A DNA stretch of 64,000 nt from Tubulanus polymorphus (lineage: Eukaryota; Nemertea; Palaeonemertea; Tubulaniformes; Tubulanidae). Shown here one piece after another: positions 27,401-41,200 of this stretch. The translations under genes were made by a program, and so were the position numbers. The notes beneath the pieces were generated by a model, which saw only the letters and a program-made list of their open reading frames with translations, searched no databases and had not been told where the DNA came from. Positions within the stretch are counted from its first letter, which is position 1, and each line of letters opens with the position of its first letter. The DNA is taken from contig NC_134035.1 of NCBI RefSeq assembly GCF_964204645.1, positions 3,672,001 through 3,736,000 on the forward strand, written 5' to 3'.

Positions 27401-29214
27401 GTCATCTCTCCTTGGAGAGAAGTGACATTGGTATTATGACCCCTAGCCTTTATCTGTAACTGTATATCAGTCATCTCTACCTGGAGAGAAGTGATATTGG
27501 TATCATTACCCCTAGCCTTTATCTGTAACTGTATATCAGTCATCTCTACCTGGAGGGAAGTGATATTGGTATTATTACCTCTAGCCTATATCTGTTACTG
27601 TGTATCAGTCATCTCTCCTTGGAGAGAAGTGACATTGGTATTATGACCCCTAGCCTTTATCTGTAACTGTATATCAGTCATCTCTCCTTGGAGAGAAGTG
27701 ACATTGGTATTATGACCCCTAGCCTTTATCTGTAACTGTGTATCAGTCATCTCTACCTGGAGGGAATTGATATTGGTATCATTACCCCTAGCCTATATCT
27801 GTCACTGTGTATCAGTCATCTCTACCTGGAGAGAAGTGATATTGGTATTATTACCCCTAGCCTATATCTGTAACTGTATATCAGTCATCTCTACCTGGAG
27901 GGAAGTGATATTTGTATCATTACCCCTAGCCTTTATCTGTATCTGTGTATCAGTCATCTCTCCCTAGAGAGAAGTGAGATTGGTATCATTACCCTTAGTC
28001 TATATCTGTAACTGTGTATCAATCATCTCTTCCTGGAGAGAAGTGACATTGGTATTATCACCCCTGGTCTATATCTGTAATTGTATATCAGTCATCTCTG
28101 CCTGGAGAGAAGTGATATTGGTATTAGGGCCCCTAGCCTGTATATTTAACTGTGCCAGTCAGTCTGTCAGTCAGGCAGAATTTGTCTTATCATTTGGTTT
28201 GCCGTTGGTCTGGCGTCTCAGGAATATTTCTTTCCCTGCCATCCTTGACGTATACTTTTAAGGATTAGTGTCTTGATCGCAGACATAGGGTGTCGTCTCA
28301 ATTCCTGCTGCGCGAGATACGTTATTGTTTTTTGTATATTTCAGCACTTCAACCCAGAAGCATTGTATTCTAGTGTGTAATTCGCCGCCGTATCAAATTC
28401 CCAGTCAAAACAACATTAACTACATGGGTTACACGGCTGACGAGCTGGCTACGATGCTTGGAGAGGTAGGATTAATGTCTATTTCAACTTGACTCGATAG
28501 CACATCATGTGGCCTAGCTTGGTCAGTTTTGGTGTTACATACCGATAAAAGTCAGGACCAGCAAGGACTGGCATTGATTTTAAATCTTAAACTGTATCTA
28601 AGGATATCCAAAAAGTCTTCATTGAAAGGGGTTCATGAGAGAGAGGCCATGATTTGAAAGTTTGACAATATGTTTCCTTGCCTACATACCAAACTTCAGT
28701 GGGTAGGCATGAAATCATACTGTTAAACTTTCAAATCATGGAGTCACCATTCATTATTCAAACCCTTTCAATTCAGACTTTTCTGCAATCCTTCAATTCT
28801 GTCAAAAATGGATTGAAAAACGATATTTTAGGTCAACTGTCCACCCATTCTGGTCCTAATAAGATTTTTATCAGGTATGTAGCACCAAAATTGACTTGAG
28901 CTAGGCCGGCTGATGTGCACGGAGTCCCAATTAAGGTCGTTGACTTGGCAGGTTTATCCGAGAAATGCCCTTTCTTCTTCTGGACTCCGGCCTCCCAAGT
29001 TTCCTAGATCCGCTCCCCTGCAAACTACTTGAAAGCATACGCCGTTGATTTTGTTTTCAGCGTGGAGTGCATTTATCGATAGTCGCGCCGCGTAAATTGC
29101 CCGTGTTGCAGAAACTGTTCGATCGAGCGTGCGGCGACATTCAGCTGATGGCGCAAAAAGATTACACGATCGATTCCCGACATATGGTGCTATTGAAAGG
29201 ATATCAGTTACAAG
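21458..29214 (+). CDS. MED25: MED25 exons 1-6: polyQ leader and VWA domain
   Basis: Six exons encode the Mediator-binding VWA domain. Seen: [96 protein letters not shown] and [13 protein letters not shown], in the same order as human MED25 (for example its [49 protein letters not shown]). Unlike the human protein, the domain is preceded by two Gln runs (residues 5-20 and 29-41) coded by mixed CAA/CAG. Exon 2 is only 46 nt. Intron 4 holds the first 69-bp repeat array. Confidence 0.93.
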
Positions 29215-32200
29215 GTAGCGCGCTTCAGTATCTATTCTTAAAGGGCAAATGCCATCAAAATTGTACTTTCCGCGATTTCTTAACCAGAAGAAACTTTAGT
29301 ATACATATAACTATCACCACTACTACTATCACTCCTAAAACGATAAAATACCGCATGAAATGTCTAGTGAAATGACTGGAAGCGGCGTTCAGAGATGGCT
29401 TCAGAAACACGCACCTGCTAACATAAACAATAACAGTGAGCAGGTGCTGAAATTGCCAATTTAAAAGTGATATTTCTCAGTAATGGCTGAACTAAAATTC
29501 AAACCAGTTCCATATTTGATATTTGTGAATACATCACATTTGAAAAAGAATTTTACACAATATTATATTTTGATGGCATTTGCCCTTTAAGTCCATTGGC
29601 GGAGGGGGCTTTCGTAGATTGGGTATCGTCATACAGGGTGATGCCACTGACCTGGAAAACTCATGGAATCAGAAAAGTGGAATAGAATTCAGGTAAAATT
29701 CCAGGGAATTCGACATTTTTACCGAATACCTGGAAAACATTGGGAAAAAGTCTGGAACTTTGGAATAATTCCCGGTTTGGAAATGATAGGGAATTTGGAA
29801 AATTTTCCTCAAATCGGGGAAATATTTGGGAAATTCATTTACATTTCACGTATTGCATTTGCGGAGGGCAACTTTCTTCAGTTTCTTTTAATTTCCCTTG
29901 AGAATTACCTTTATCAACCAGTCACCACTAAAATGTTGATTGTAGGATGATGGTGTCTGTTCCTTGTGAAAATTGAACAATCACTCATGAAATACTTGTG
30001 AAAAACTTGGGAATTATGAATTCATATAACTGGGAACCATGCCATAAGTAATTCTTAAAATATTCCTGATGTTATTTTGCCCCAATGTCAATGATACTGG
30101 GCCCAGAAGTTAATCATATATGTGTTTGGGACTGAAATATTGATTATCTCCTTCTAATTGTTACAGAACGACCTCCGAGTCCATCCGCTGAGAAAGAGAA
30201 ACTCATGAATCAACAACCGATCAAACAGGTTGGAAGTCCAGCTGGTTCCCGTGAGTATACGTGTATTTGTGTCTCCGTGATTACAAAATGTGCCGTAAGC
30301 CTGGGAGGGTCCCTACGACTCCTTGATTCCTTGAAAACTCCTTCTGTACTGAAAGTATGCTTTTAAAGGTGCTCGAAACTCCTTTAATTTGAACAAAATG
30401 CCCAAAACTCCTTCAATTTTTAGAAATAGGCAGACCAGTTTGGAGTTGTAGACTAGGTGTAGAAATCGTAATTATTGTACGGCAGGGGTCCAAAAGAAAA
30501 ATCTGAAGGGCTTTTCTGGAATAAGTAGCCTTGCTAAAAGTTGTGTGCAAGGTCCCCTCGGCTTAAAAAAATGAGGGGATTTGATAAATTCTACCAAAAA
30601 CCTGGAAAACTTAGGGAATTCGGATGATGCTATTGACCAACCGTGTGATTCAATGAAAAATTAATGAATTGAAACATTTTGAACTTAGAAATTTCTCGGA
30701 TTCACTTCAGGAATTTTGTATTATAACATGGAAAGCCCAAGGGATTTGTAAATAGGCAGAAAATGGCGCCAACTTGCGAAAGAATGAGTGTCGAAATTTG
30801 CAGGTTTTGATGAAAAGATCAACCTCAATACCTAGGTGTCCAGACCCCCGAACTGTTCCCCTCTAGATCCGCCCCCCGCCCCCCTAGTATATTGTTCGTC
30901 GATAAGATTGTTTTGAATATTTTTTTCATCAGTGATTCCTCACAGTCCGAAACCTGTCTCAAACATTCCGAAGCACGGCAATTCTCCGGCCGGTTGTCTA
31001 ACCAGCGACGGAACGTTCAAAGTACCTACGCCTGCTGCCCACGGCGGACAAGCTCAAGGTAAAAAAATAGGTCATTTTTAATGAGTGAATAAATGATGAG
31101 AATAGACTGATATTATCCTCGGAATTTAGATACAATAACATTCCCACAATATCTAGTTTAATTGCTAATAGTTTCAAGGTTTCAACTTATTGACACACAT
31201 ACGACTGTCAGCAGAGATTAACAGGATATTCTATGAACAGTTCGAAGTTTTATTTTGTCCAAACATGTTTATTTTCTGTTTCGATATTTCGATTGACTCT
31301 GTCTGAATTTCTTATCGTGTAGGTTTGCAGCATCCGGGTCAAGTCAGTATCAGACAGAATCAGCCCGGTATGGCAAATATTGTCTCGCAGCAGGTAATTA
31401 CCGAAATTTTAGTGATAAGTGTTGGTTCTCGGGCTTCCGGGAGGCCCTTATTCCCGCACTCTCGATCTGTCTGTGTCAGGGGCAAGTTGCTCCAAAGTAA
31501 GCTAAAGATAACCAGTGGATGAACACCATAGTAACAATGATCATTTAATTGTCAACTATCCTCTGGTTAACTCTAACCAACTTATGAGTAACTGGCCCCT
31601 ATATTTCAGCTGCTTAGCTTTGTTAATAGTGTAGGCGATCTTGATGAAACTTTGGGGTCTAGTTGTGCAGTGCAAAGAATGGGCTGGCGCGCCAACTAGC
31701 GGCAGAACAAGGCACTAAAAACTCTTCAGCGACATGACCTTGTACAACATATCTATAATGCAACGGGAGCTAACGTATAGGAATTTCAGGGTTTGAGCCT
31801 GAGCCCGAGAACCGTTGTCGCTTATGGCTTGTTCATTTAATTTTCGTATTCACTTAATTGAGATGTAGAGATATAGTCGTGATATGAAATGATAGATAAA
31901 TGAGGGCACGTAATTTCAGTCAAATGTACCGATAAGGCCGGGGGCGCCACAAGCGGCACATGACATCGCCAATGCGATTAAAGCGATGGTCAGTCAGACT
32001 CCTCAACCGGTCGTAAATCCGGCTAACCAAGCGATGATCTCGCAACAACACAAAACGCTGCAAGCGACAAGGCATTTACAACAATTGCAACAACAGCAAC
32101 AAATGTTACAGCAACAACAACAGCAACAGGTAAAACCCTGGGGGCGGCTTTATAGACTGGTCTTAACTCTAATCCGGAGGCTAACTCGATTTGTTGTCAA

Positions 32201-35200
32201 TTGAGTCAAAGTAATACCAGTCTATTAAACCACCTCCTGATGTGCACTGCATTGATAAACATAAAAGATTTTTCTTTGTAATACAGGGTGTCTCAGAAAA
32301 TACGTTACCCTTTGCCTTAAGGTTACTAATTCATTAACAATGATTTTAATTATTATTTCGGGAGGTATAGTTGGTAGACCTGGATGTTTACTTGAGAATG
32401 TTGAAATGAAAAAAAGTCATGCATGGCTGAGCACTAGCAGGTTTATGAATCGCCATTCGAATGCTGTCGAACCATATTTGCGGATTGTTTCATCGTGTAC
32501 GTCTATTGTTCAATAACCACCTGCCTGTTGGAAAATTGATTTAAAATCACAAAATCATTGAATTTCACTCCTTGTGATTTTATTTCCTGTCGGGAAATGT
32601 AAAAACTAGGTAATTCAAAAGACCATCAGTAGGAATCAAGGACTTAGTGTGCGGAAAGTAACACATTTTGAGAAATAGTGAATCTGATGTATCATAATTC
32701 AACGTTGAGCTTAACTGTGCATTGGTAAAAAGGTGATGATATCGAACAAGTCCCGGAGAAGCTTAATTAGTCATGAGTACCAACAATTTTTAGTAGAAAT
32801 CTGCTTCAGTTAATTTAATTTAATCTAATTAAGTGAAAGCTGAACATTTATCAATAAGCGTATATAATGCAATGATCCTTATTTCTTGTATTGGTTCGAC
32901 TCAATTTTAAGGACCATTCAAAAACATGGTCAGCCATGCACTACTTATTTCTTGCATTTAAACATTCCATCCTTGAGTAAACATCCAGGTCTACCGACCT
33001 ACCCCTAAAAAAATCTTATTTCAATTATCGTTAATGAATAAATAAGCTTTAAGCTATGGTAACACATTTTTTGAGACACCCTGTAGACATAACACTGCGA
33101 AACATCTAGCGTGTTGCTCTGATGCACGCAGCTTACCAAAACATCGAGCATGTTTTTCTGCCAAGCCTCAGTGCAATTTGAGACGGTAACATATTTCTTA
33201 ATGACGCTCATTGCCAAAATCAGGTTGAAAAATGAATGTTTCACAGTGCCGTGTGCGTTAGACTTATTTGATATCCTTCCTTTCAATGTTTCTAGTTGTA
33301 CAGGGTTCGTCGCGTTGCTTGAAAAGCTTGAAATGGCTTGAATTTGAGAAATACTACTCAAGCGCTTGAAAACAGCTTGAAAATAGATCGAAAGCTTGAA
33401 ATAATTATTTTTGACTTGAAATAAAAAGATATGGCTTGAAATGCTCGATTATCACAAATTTTCTTCTTCGCAAATTTTTTTCGATGAAAACTCTCCGGTG
33501 TCTGGAGACTTGAACATATGGGGAAATTTTGGTCATGCATGTTATCGAGCATTGATGTAAAATGGCATTGAAATCCCACACCAGGTGTGAGAGCCATGTT
33601 GAAGGCACCGCGACCTAGTCAAAGTCATTGAACATTACAAATTTGGTATTAGGCCATCCAAAAATAAAGGTCTGTTTGCCGTCACCCGACCGACCCGACT
33701 TCAAAGGTACCGAGTGGAAACTTTTTTCTTGGATTCATTGAAATAAATTTTATTTTTGATACAAATGGCCGACCCACTGCCGATGTATGAGCTACGTATG
33801 TTTGAAGTTAAGTGTGCATCGCGTGAAAACATGCCTCGACTATAGTTGATGTTTTCCAGGAAACTGGCAGTGTTCCAATAAGCTGCCATTCATTCTTAGT
33901 GACTATATTAAAGCTGGTTATGTTATAGCGTGCATATATTCAATCTACTGTTTCATTTTGAACGCAGATTTGGGATATTGTTTCCACTAAAAGAGGTGAT
34001 GATAAATTTGTTGATTTTTTTTGCCACAAAATTTTGCAAATAAAAATGATTCTACCTTCCTACTGACTTATCCCAAAAATTTTAGTAGGTGTAACGGCAA
34101 AACAGACAATTAATTTGGGATGGCCTAATATCCAAATCTTGATTGATATGAATATTTAAGCTAGGAAATGCTGAAAATCATTGTGATAAACGGGTTTCAT
34201 CTCTAACAGAATCGTATCAACTCGGAGGTTCCACTGGAATCAAAATTTTACCTCTTTTTTAACATTTTTATACGAACCTGTTAAAAATAGGCAAATTGGC
34301 TGCGACTATCGAAAATTGCTTCCAACGTGCCTTAAAAAATAGCTTGAAAATGGTATAAATCTAGCTTGAAATGGCTTGAATTTCACCTGAGCTTGAGACA
34401 ATGAACCCTGTTGTAACACCGGTAGCCGGTAGGTCATTGATTATTTTGTTTTGACTGATCGGTTTTGTTTAATTCAGGGAAACGTCATGCAACAACAACA
34501 GCAACAATCGCCGATGAATTCTCAGCCTCAGGTCGTCGCCAGCAACCAAAACCCGATCATGCAACAGAACCAAGGAATGCAAAGCATGATGGGCAACGCG
34601 GGCATGATGGGTAATCAAGGCAACCCGAACATGCCCGCACAGATGGGTCAAGGCCATCAGATGAACCAAAATCAAATGGTGCAACAGGGTCAAATGGGGC
34701 AACTCGGGCAGATGGGCCAGCAAGGGCAGATGAATATGAACCCGAATCAGCAGGTGTCGCAACAAGGTCAAATGATCGCAGGCCAGCAGCAGATGAACGT
34801 TCAGAGTCAGATGATCGGCGCCGGCGGTCAGCAAGGGGGTCTTACGCAACCGGCCGACCCGATGCATTCGCAGGGTCAGATGACGAACACAGCTCAGCTG
34901 CCGGTGATCAGAATCTGGACGGGACAACTGGAATACCAGGAGAAGGTGAAAGCGCACGCGAAAGACACCGGCACGAAGGTGACGCGGTCGTTACAGTGCG
35001 AAGTGTTCTCGCATCAAGGAGTAGAACTGTAAGCTCTTTTCATTCATTGCAGGGGAGGGGGCATCTGACCTGGAATGAGACAAATCTAGGATGAAATCAG
35101 TGAAAATTCAGGGAATTCGATAAATTTTGCCAAAAACCTAGAAAACCAAGCGATTCAAATAACCACTAATTTCTTTTATCTATTGGTGATTCGTGATATA

Positions 35201-38200
35201 TGAATAGATTAGAACATTTTAAAGATATATTTCCATTCACCTGCCACACATTCACTTGGGAAATCTCAGGGGATTTGTAAATTGACGGAAAGCAGTCACA
35301 CTGATAGATCGATTACTAATTTATTGATGTATGTTTTCTATATTTCAAAGTGGAAGCGCCAGATGGCCGCAGCGACTGATCATGCAGCTCATTCCTCAAC
35401 AGTTACTGGCTCAGCTGCACAGTTTATTCAAAGAAGCTCGAAACGTCGAGTTCAGATTCCCACAAGTCGACGATTCACTTAATAATCTACGCAGAGTGAT
35501 GTCTAATGGATTCGTAAGTAACGCAACCCGATGATGAGATTGATTTGGTGATAAGTGATGATTTGACTTAAAAGGATTTGAGTGAAGAGAAATATACATC
35601 ATTACCTCTAGCCTTTATCTGTAACTGTGTATCAGAGATCTCTCCCTGTAGAGAAGTGATATTGGTATTATTACCCCTAACCTATATCTGTAACTGTGTA
35701 TCAGTCATCTCTCCTAGAGAGAAGTGATATTGGTATTATCACCCCTAGCCTATATCTGTAACTGTGTTTCAGTCATCTCTACCTGGAGAGAATTGATATT
35801 GGTATTATCACCCCTAGCCTATATCTGTAACTGTGTTTCAGTCATCTCTACCTGGAGAGAATTGATATTGGTATTATCACCCCTAGCCTATATCTGTAAC
35901 TGTGTACCAGTCATCTCTACCTGGAGGGAAGTGATATTGGTATTATTACCCCTAGCCTATATCTGTAACCGTGTATCAGTAATCTCTCCCTAGAGAGAAG
36001 TGATATTGGTATTATTACCTTTAGCCTTTACCTGTAACCGTGTATCAGTCATCTCTACCTAGAGAGAAGTGATATTGGTATTATTACCCCTAGCCTTTAT
36101 CTGTAACTGTGTATCAGTCATCTCTCCTTGGAGAGAAGTGATATTGGTATTATTACCTCTAGCCTTTATCTGTAACTGTATATCAATCATCTCTACCTGG
36201 AGAGAAGTGATATTGATATTATTACCCCTAGTCTATATCTGTAACTGTGTATCTGTCATCTCTCCTTGGAGAGAAGTGATATTGGTATCATTACCTCTAG
36301 CCTTTATCTGTAACTGTATATCAGTCATCTCTACCTAGAGAGAAGTGACATTTGTATTATGACCCCTAGCCTTTATCTGTAACTGTGTATCAGTCATCTC
36401 TCCTTGGAGAGAAGTGATATTGGTATTATTACCTCTAGCCTTTATCTGTAACTGTATATCAATCATCTCTACCTGGAGAGAAGTGATATTGATATTATTA
36501 CCCCTAGTCTATATCTGTAACTGTGTATCTGTCATCTCTCCTTGGAGAGAAGTGATATTGGTATCATTACCCCTAGTCTATATCTGTTACTGTGTATCAG
36601 TCATCTCTCCCTGGAGAGAAGTGATATTGGTATTATTACCCCTAGCCTATATCTGTAACTGTGTATCAGTCATCTCTCCTTGGAGAGAAGTGATATTGGT
36701 ATCATTACCTCTAGCCTTTATCTGTAACTGTATATCAGTCATCTCTACCTAGAGAGAAGTGACATTTGTATTATGACCCCTAGCCTTTATCTGTAACTGT
36801 GTGTCAGTCATCTCTACCTGTAGGGAAGTGATATTGGTATCATTCCCCCTAGCCTATATCTGTAACTGTATATCAGTCATCTCTACCTGGAGAGAAGTGA
36901 TATTGGTATTATTACCCCTAACCTATATCTGTAACTGTGTATCAGTCATCTCTCCCTGTAGAGAAGTGATATTGGTATTATTACCCCTAGCCTATATCTG
37001 TAACTGTGTATCAGTCATCTCTCCTTGGAGAGAAGTGATATTGGTATCATTACCTCTAGCCTTTATCTGTAACTGTATATCAGTCATCTCTACCTAGAGA
37101 GAAGTGACATTTGTATTATGACCCCTAGCCTTTATCTGTAACTGTGTGTCAGTCATCTCTACCTGTAGGGAAGTGATATTGGTATCATTCCCCCTAGCCT
37201 ATATCTGTAACTGTATATCAGTCATCTCTACCTGGAGAGAAGTGATATTGGTATTATTACCCCTAACCTATATCTGTAACTGTGTATCAGTCATCTCTCC
37301 CTGTAGAGAAGTGATATTGGTATTATTACCCCTAGCCTATATCTGTAACTGTGTATCAGTCATCTCTCCCTGGAGAGAAGTGATATTGGTATTATTACCC
37401 CTAGCCTATAGCTGTATTTGTATATCAGTCATCTCTCCCTGGAGAGAAGTGATATTGGTATTATTACCCCTAGCCTATATCTGTAACTGTGTATCAGTCA
37501 TCTCTCCCTGGAGAGAAGTGATATTGGTATTATCACCCCTAGTCTATATCTGTAACTGTGTATCAGTCATCTCTCCTTGGAGAGAAGTGATATTGGTATT
37601 ATTACCCCTAGTCTATATCTGTAACTGTGTATCAGTCATCTCTCCTTGGAGAGAAGTGATATTGGTATTATTACCCCTAGCCTATAGCTGTATTTGTATA
37701 TCAGTCATCTCTCCCTGGAGAGAAGTGATATTGGTATTATTACCCCTAGCCTATATCTGTAACTGTGTATCAGTCATCTCTCCCTGGAGAGAAGTGATAT
37801 TGGTATTATCACCCTAGTCTATATCTGTAACTGTGTATCAATCATCTCTACCTGGAGAGAAGTGATATTGGTATCATTACCCATAGCCTATATCTGTAAC
37901 TGTGTATCAGTCATCTCTCCCTGGAGAGAAGTGATATTGGTATTATCACCCCTAGTCTATATCTGTAACTGTGTATCAGTCATCTCTCCTTGGAGAGAAG
38001 TGATATTGGTATTATTACCCCTAGTCTATATCTGTAACTGTGTATCAGTCATCTCTCCTTGGAGAGAAGTGATATTGGTATTATTACCCCTAGCCTATAG
38101 CTGTATTTGTATATCAGTCATCTCTCCCTGGAGAGAAGTGATATTGGTATTATTACCCCTAGCCTATATCTGTAACTGTGTATCAGTCATCTCTCCCTGG

Positions 38201-41200
38201 AGAGAAGTGATATTGGTATTATCACCCCTAGTCTATATCTGTAACTGTGTATCAATCATCTCTACCTGGAGAGAAGTGATATTGGTATCATTACCCATAG
38301 CCTATATCTGTAACTGTGTATCAGTCATCTCTCCCTGGAGAGAAGTGATATTGGTATTATTACCCCTAGCCTATATCTGTATCTGTGTATCAGTCATCTC
38401 TCCCTGGAGAGAAGTGACATTTGTATTATGACCCCTAGCCTTTATCTGTAACTGTGTGTCAGTCATCTCTACCTGTAGGGAAGTGATATTGGTATCATTC
38501 CCCCTAGCCTATATCTGTAACTGTATATCAGTCATCTCTACCTGGAGAGAAGTGATATTGGTATTATTACCCCTAACCTATATCTGTAACTGTGTATCAG
38601 TCATCTCTCCCTGTAGAGAAGTGATATTGGTTTTATTACCCCTAGCCTATATCTGTAACTGTGTATCAGTCATCTCTCCCTGGAGAGAAGTGATATTGGT
38701 ATTATTACCCCTAGCCTATATCTGTAACTGTGTATCAGTCATCTCTCCCTGTAGAGAAGTGATATTGGTTTTATTACCCCTAGCCTATATCTGTAACTGT
38801 GTATCAGTCATCTCTCCCTGGAGAGAAGTGATATTGGTATTATTACCCCTAGCCTATAGCTGTATTTGTATATCAGTCATCTCTCCCTGGAGAGAAGTGA
38901 TATTGGTATTATTACCCCTAGCCTATATCTGTAACTGTGTATCAGTCATCTCTCCCTGGAGAGAAGTGATATTGGTATTATCACCCCTAGTCTATATCTG
39001 TAACTGTGTATCAATCATCTCTACCTGGAGAGAAGTGATATTGGTATCATTACCCATAGCCTATATCTGTAACTGTGTATCAGTCATCTCTCCCTGGAGA
39101 GAAGTGATATTGGTATTATTACCCCTAGCCTATATCTGTATCTGTGTATCAGTCATCTCTCCCTGTAGAGAAGTGACATTGGTATTATTACCCCTAGCCT
39201 ATATCTGTTACTGTTTATCAGTCATCTCTTCCTGGAGAGAAGTGATATATTGGTATCATTACCCCTAGCCTATATCTGTAACTGTGTATCAGTAATCTCT
39301 CCCTGGAGAGAAGTGATATTGGAATTATCACCCCTAGCCTATATCTGTAATTGTGTATCAGTCATCTCCCCCTGGAGAGAAGTGATATTGGTATTATTAC
39401 CCCTAGTCTATATCTGTAACTGTTTATCAGTCATCTCTTCCTGGAGAGAAGTGATATTGGTATCATTACCCATAGCCTATATCTGTAACTGTGTATCAGT
39501 CATCTCTCCCTGGAGAGAAGTGATATTGGTATTATTACCCATAGCCTATATCTGTAACTGTGTATCAGTCATCTCTCCCTGGAGAGAAGTGATATTGGTA
39601 TTATTACCCATAGCCTATATATGTAACTGTGTATCAGTCATCTCTTCCTGGAGAGAAGTGATATTGGTATCATTACCCATAGCCTATATATGTAACTGTG
39701 TATCAGTCATCTCTCCCTGGAGAGAAGTGATATTGGTATTATTACCCCTAGCCTATATCTGTTACTGTTTATCAGTCATCTCTTCCTGGAGAGAAGTGAT
39801 ATATTGGTATCATTACCCCTAGCCTATATCTGTAACTGTGTATCAGTAATCTCTCCCTGGAGAGAAGTGATATTGGAATTATCACCCCTAGCCTATATCT
39901 GTAACTGTGTGTCACTCATCTCTTGCTGGAGAGAAGTGATATTGGTATCATTACCTCTAGCCTTTATCTGTAACCGTGTATCAGTCATCTCTCCCTGGAG
40001 AGAAGTGATATTGGTATTATTACCCCTAGCCTATATCTGTAACTGTGTATTAGTCATCTCTCCGAAGTGATATTGGTATTATCACCCCTAGCCTATATCT
40101 GTAACTGTATATCAGTCATCTCTCCCTGGAGAGAAGTGATATTGGTATTATTACCCCTAGCCTATATCTGTAACTGTTTATCAGTCATCTCTTCCTGGAG
40201 AGAAGCGATATTGGTATCATTACCCCTAGCCTATATCTGTTACTGTGTATCAGTCATCTCTACCTGGAGAGAGGTTATATTGGTATTATTACCACTAGCC
40301 TATATCTGTAACTGTGTATCAGTCATCTCTACCTAGAGAGAAGTGAGATTGGTATTATCACCCCTAACCTATATCTGCAACTGTGTATCGGTCATCTCTA
40401 CCTGGAGAGAAGTGATATTGGTATTATCACCCCTTACCTATATCTGCAACTGTGTATCGGTCATCTCTACCTGGAGAGAAGTGATATTGGTATTATTACC
40501 CCTAACCTATATCTGCAACTGTGTATCGGTCATCTCTCCCTGCTGAGAAGTGACATTGGTATTATTACCCCTAGACTATATCTGTTACTGTTTATCATTG
40601 CTACCATCTTTCAATAGAGATAAAAAGTAATTAGCGATAGCATTAATGCACCCCAATGTGGTGTAGATGCAATGAAAGGGTTAAACGGGATTTATTACTG
40701 AAGATACTGAATACTTTTGTTTCCAGGCCGGATGTGTTCATTTCCCCCAAGCTCAATGTGACGTGCGCATATTGATGCTGCTTTACAGCAATAAGAAAAG
40801 TCAGTTCATCGGCGTCGTGCCGAACGACCAGGAACGCTTCGTACAGGGCATGAGAAACGTCATCACTAATCATAAAAACGCACAGCAACAGAAAAATCAA
40901 CAACAACAAAAGGTACGTCTAGCCAGAAACATGTTATGAGGTATCCCATACTTCCAGGTCAAAACCTTTTATGTCCCTTGGGATTTTATAAATAGATATG
41001 AATTAATACTTCATGACAGCCATCAAATAGCCTTTTAGAACACCATAATTTCAACATTCAGCGCTCGCCACATTAGGGTGCCCTTCGTATTTATTTGTTT
41101 CCTTTGTGATTACTTATGTGCCCTTCAGTACCCTGGTCCCCCACCTTCCAAAAATCTTGGCTCCACCCTTGCAGGTCTTTGAAAGTTAGAGAATTTCAGC

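Noticed and set aside
24379-28261. Chains of plus-strand ORFs of 66-258 codons with a repeated 23-residue hydrophobic pattern
   Set aside because: They are the translation of a 69-bp (23-codon) tandem repeat inside MED25 intron 4; frames shift wherever a unit has an indel and there is no coding signature.
34469-34957. 162-codon minus ORF opposite MED25 exon 11
   Set aside because: Antisense shadow of the Gln/Met-rich linker; His/Leu-rich composition follows from CAG/CAA complements.
35724-40546. Plus-strand ORFs up to 270 codons resembling a repetitive membrane protein
   Set aside because: Same 69-bp repeat in MED25 intron 12, bounded by good exon 12 and exon 13 splice sites; the hydrophobic pattern is fixed by the repeat.
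24056-40597. The 69-bp arrays as CRISPR arrays
   Set aside because: No constant repeat alternating with unique spacers; entire units are repeated, and the setting is an animal intron.
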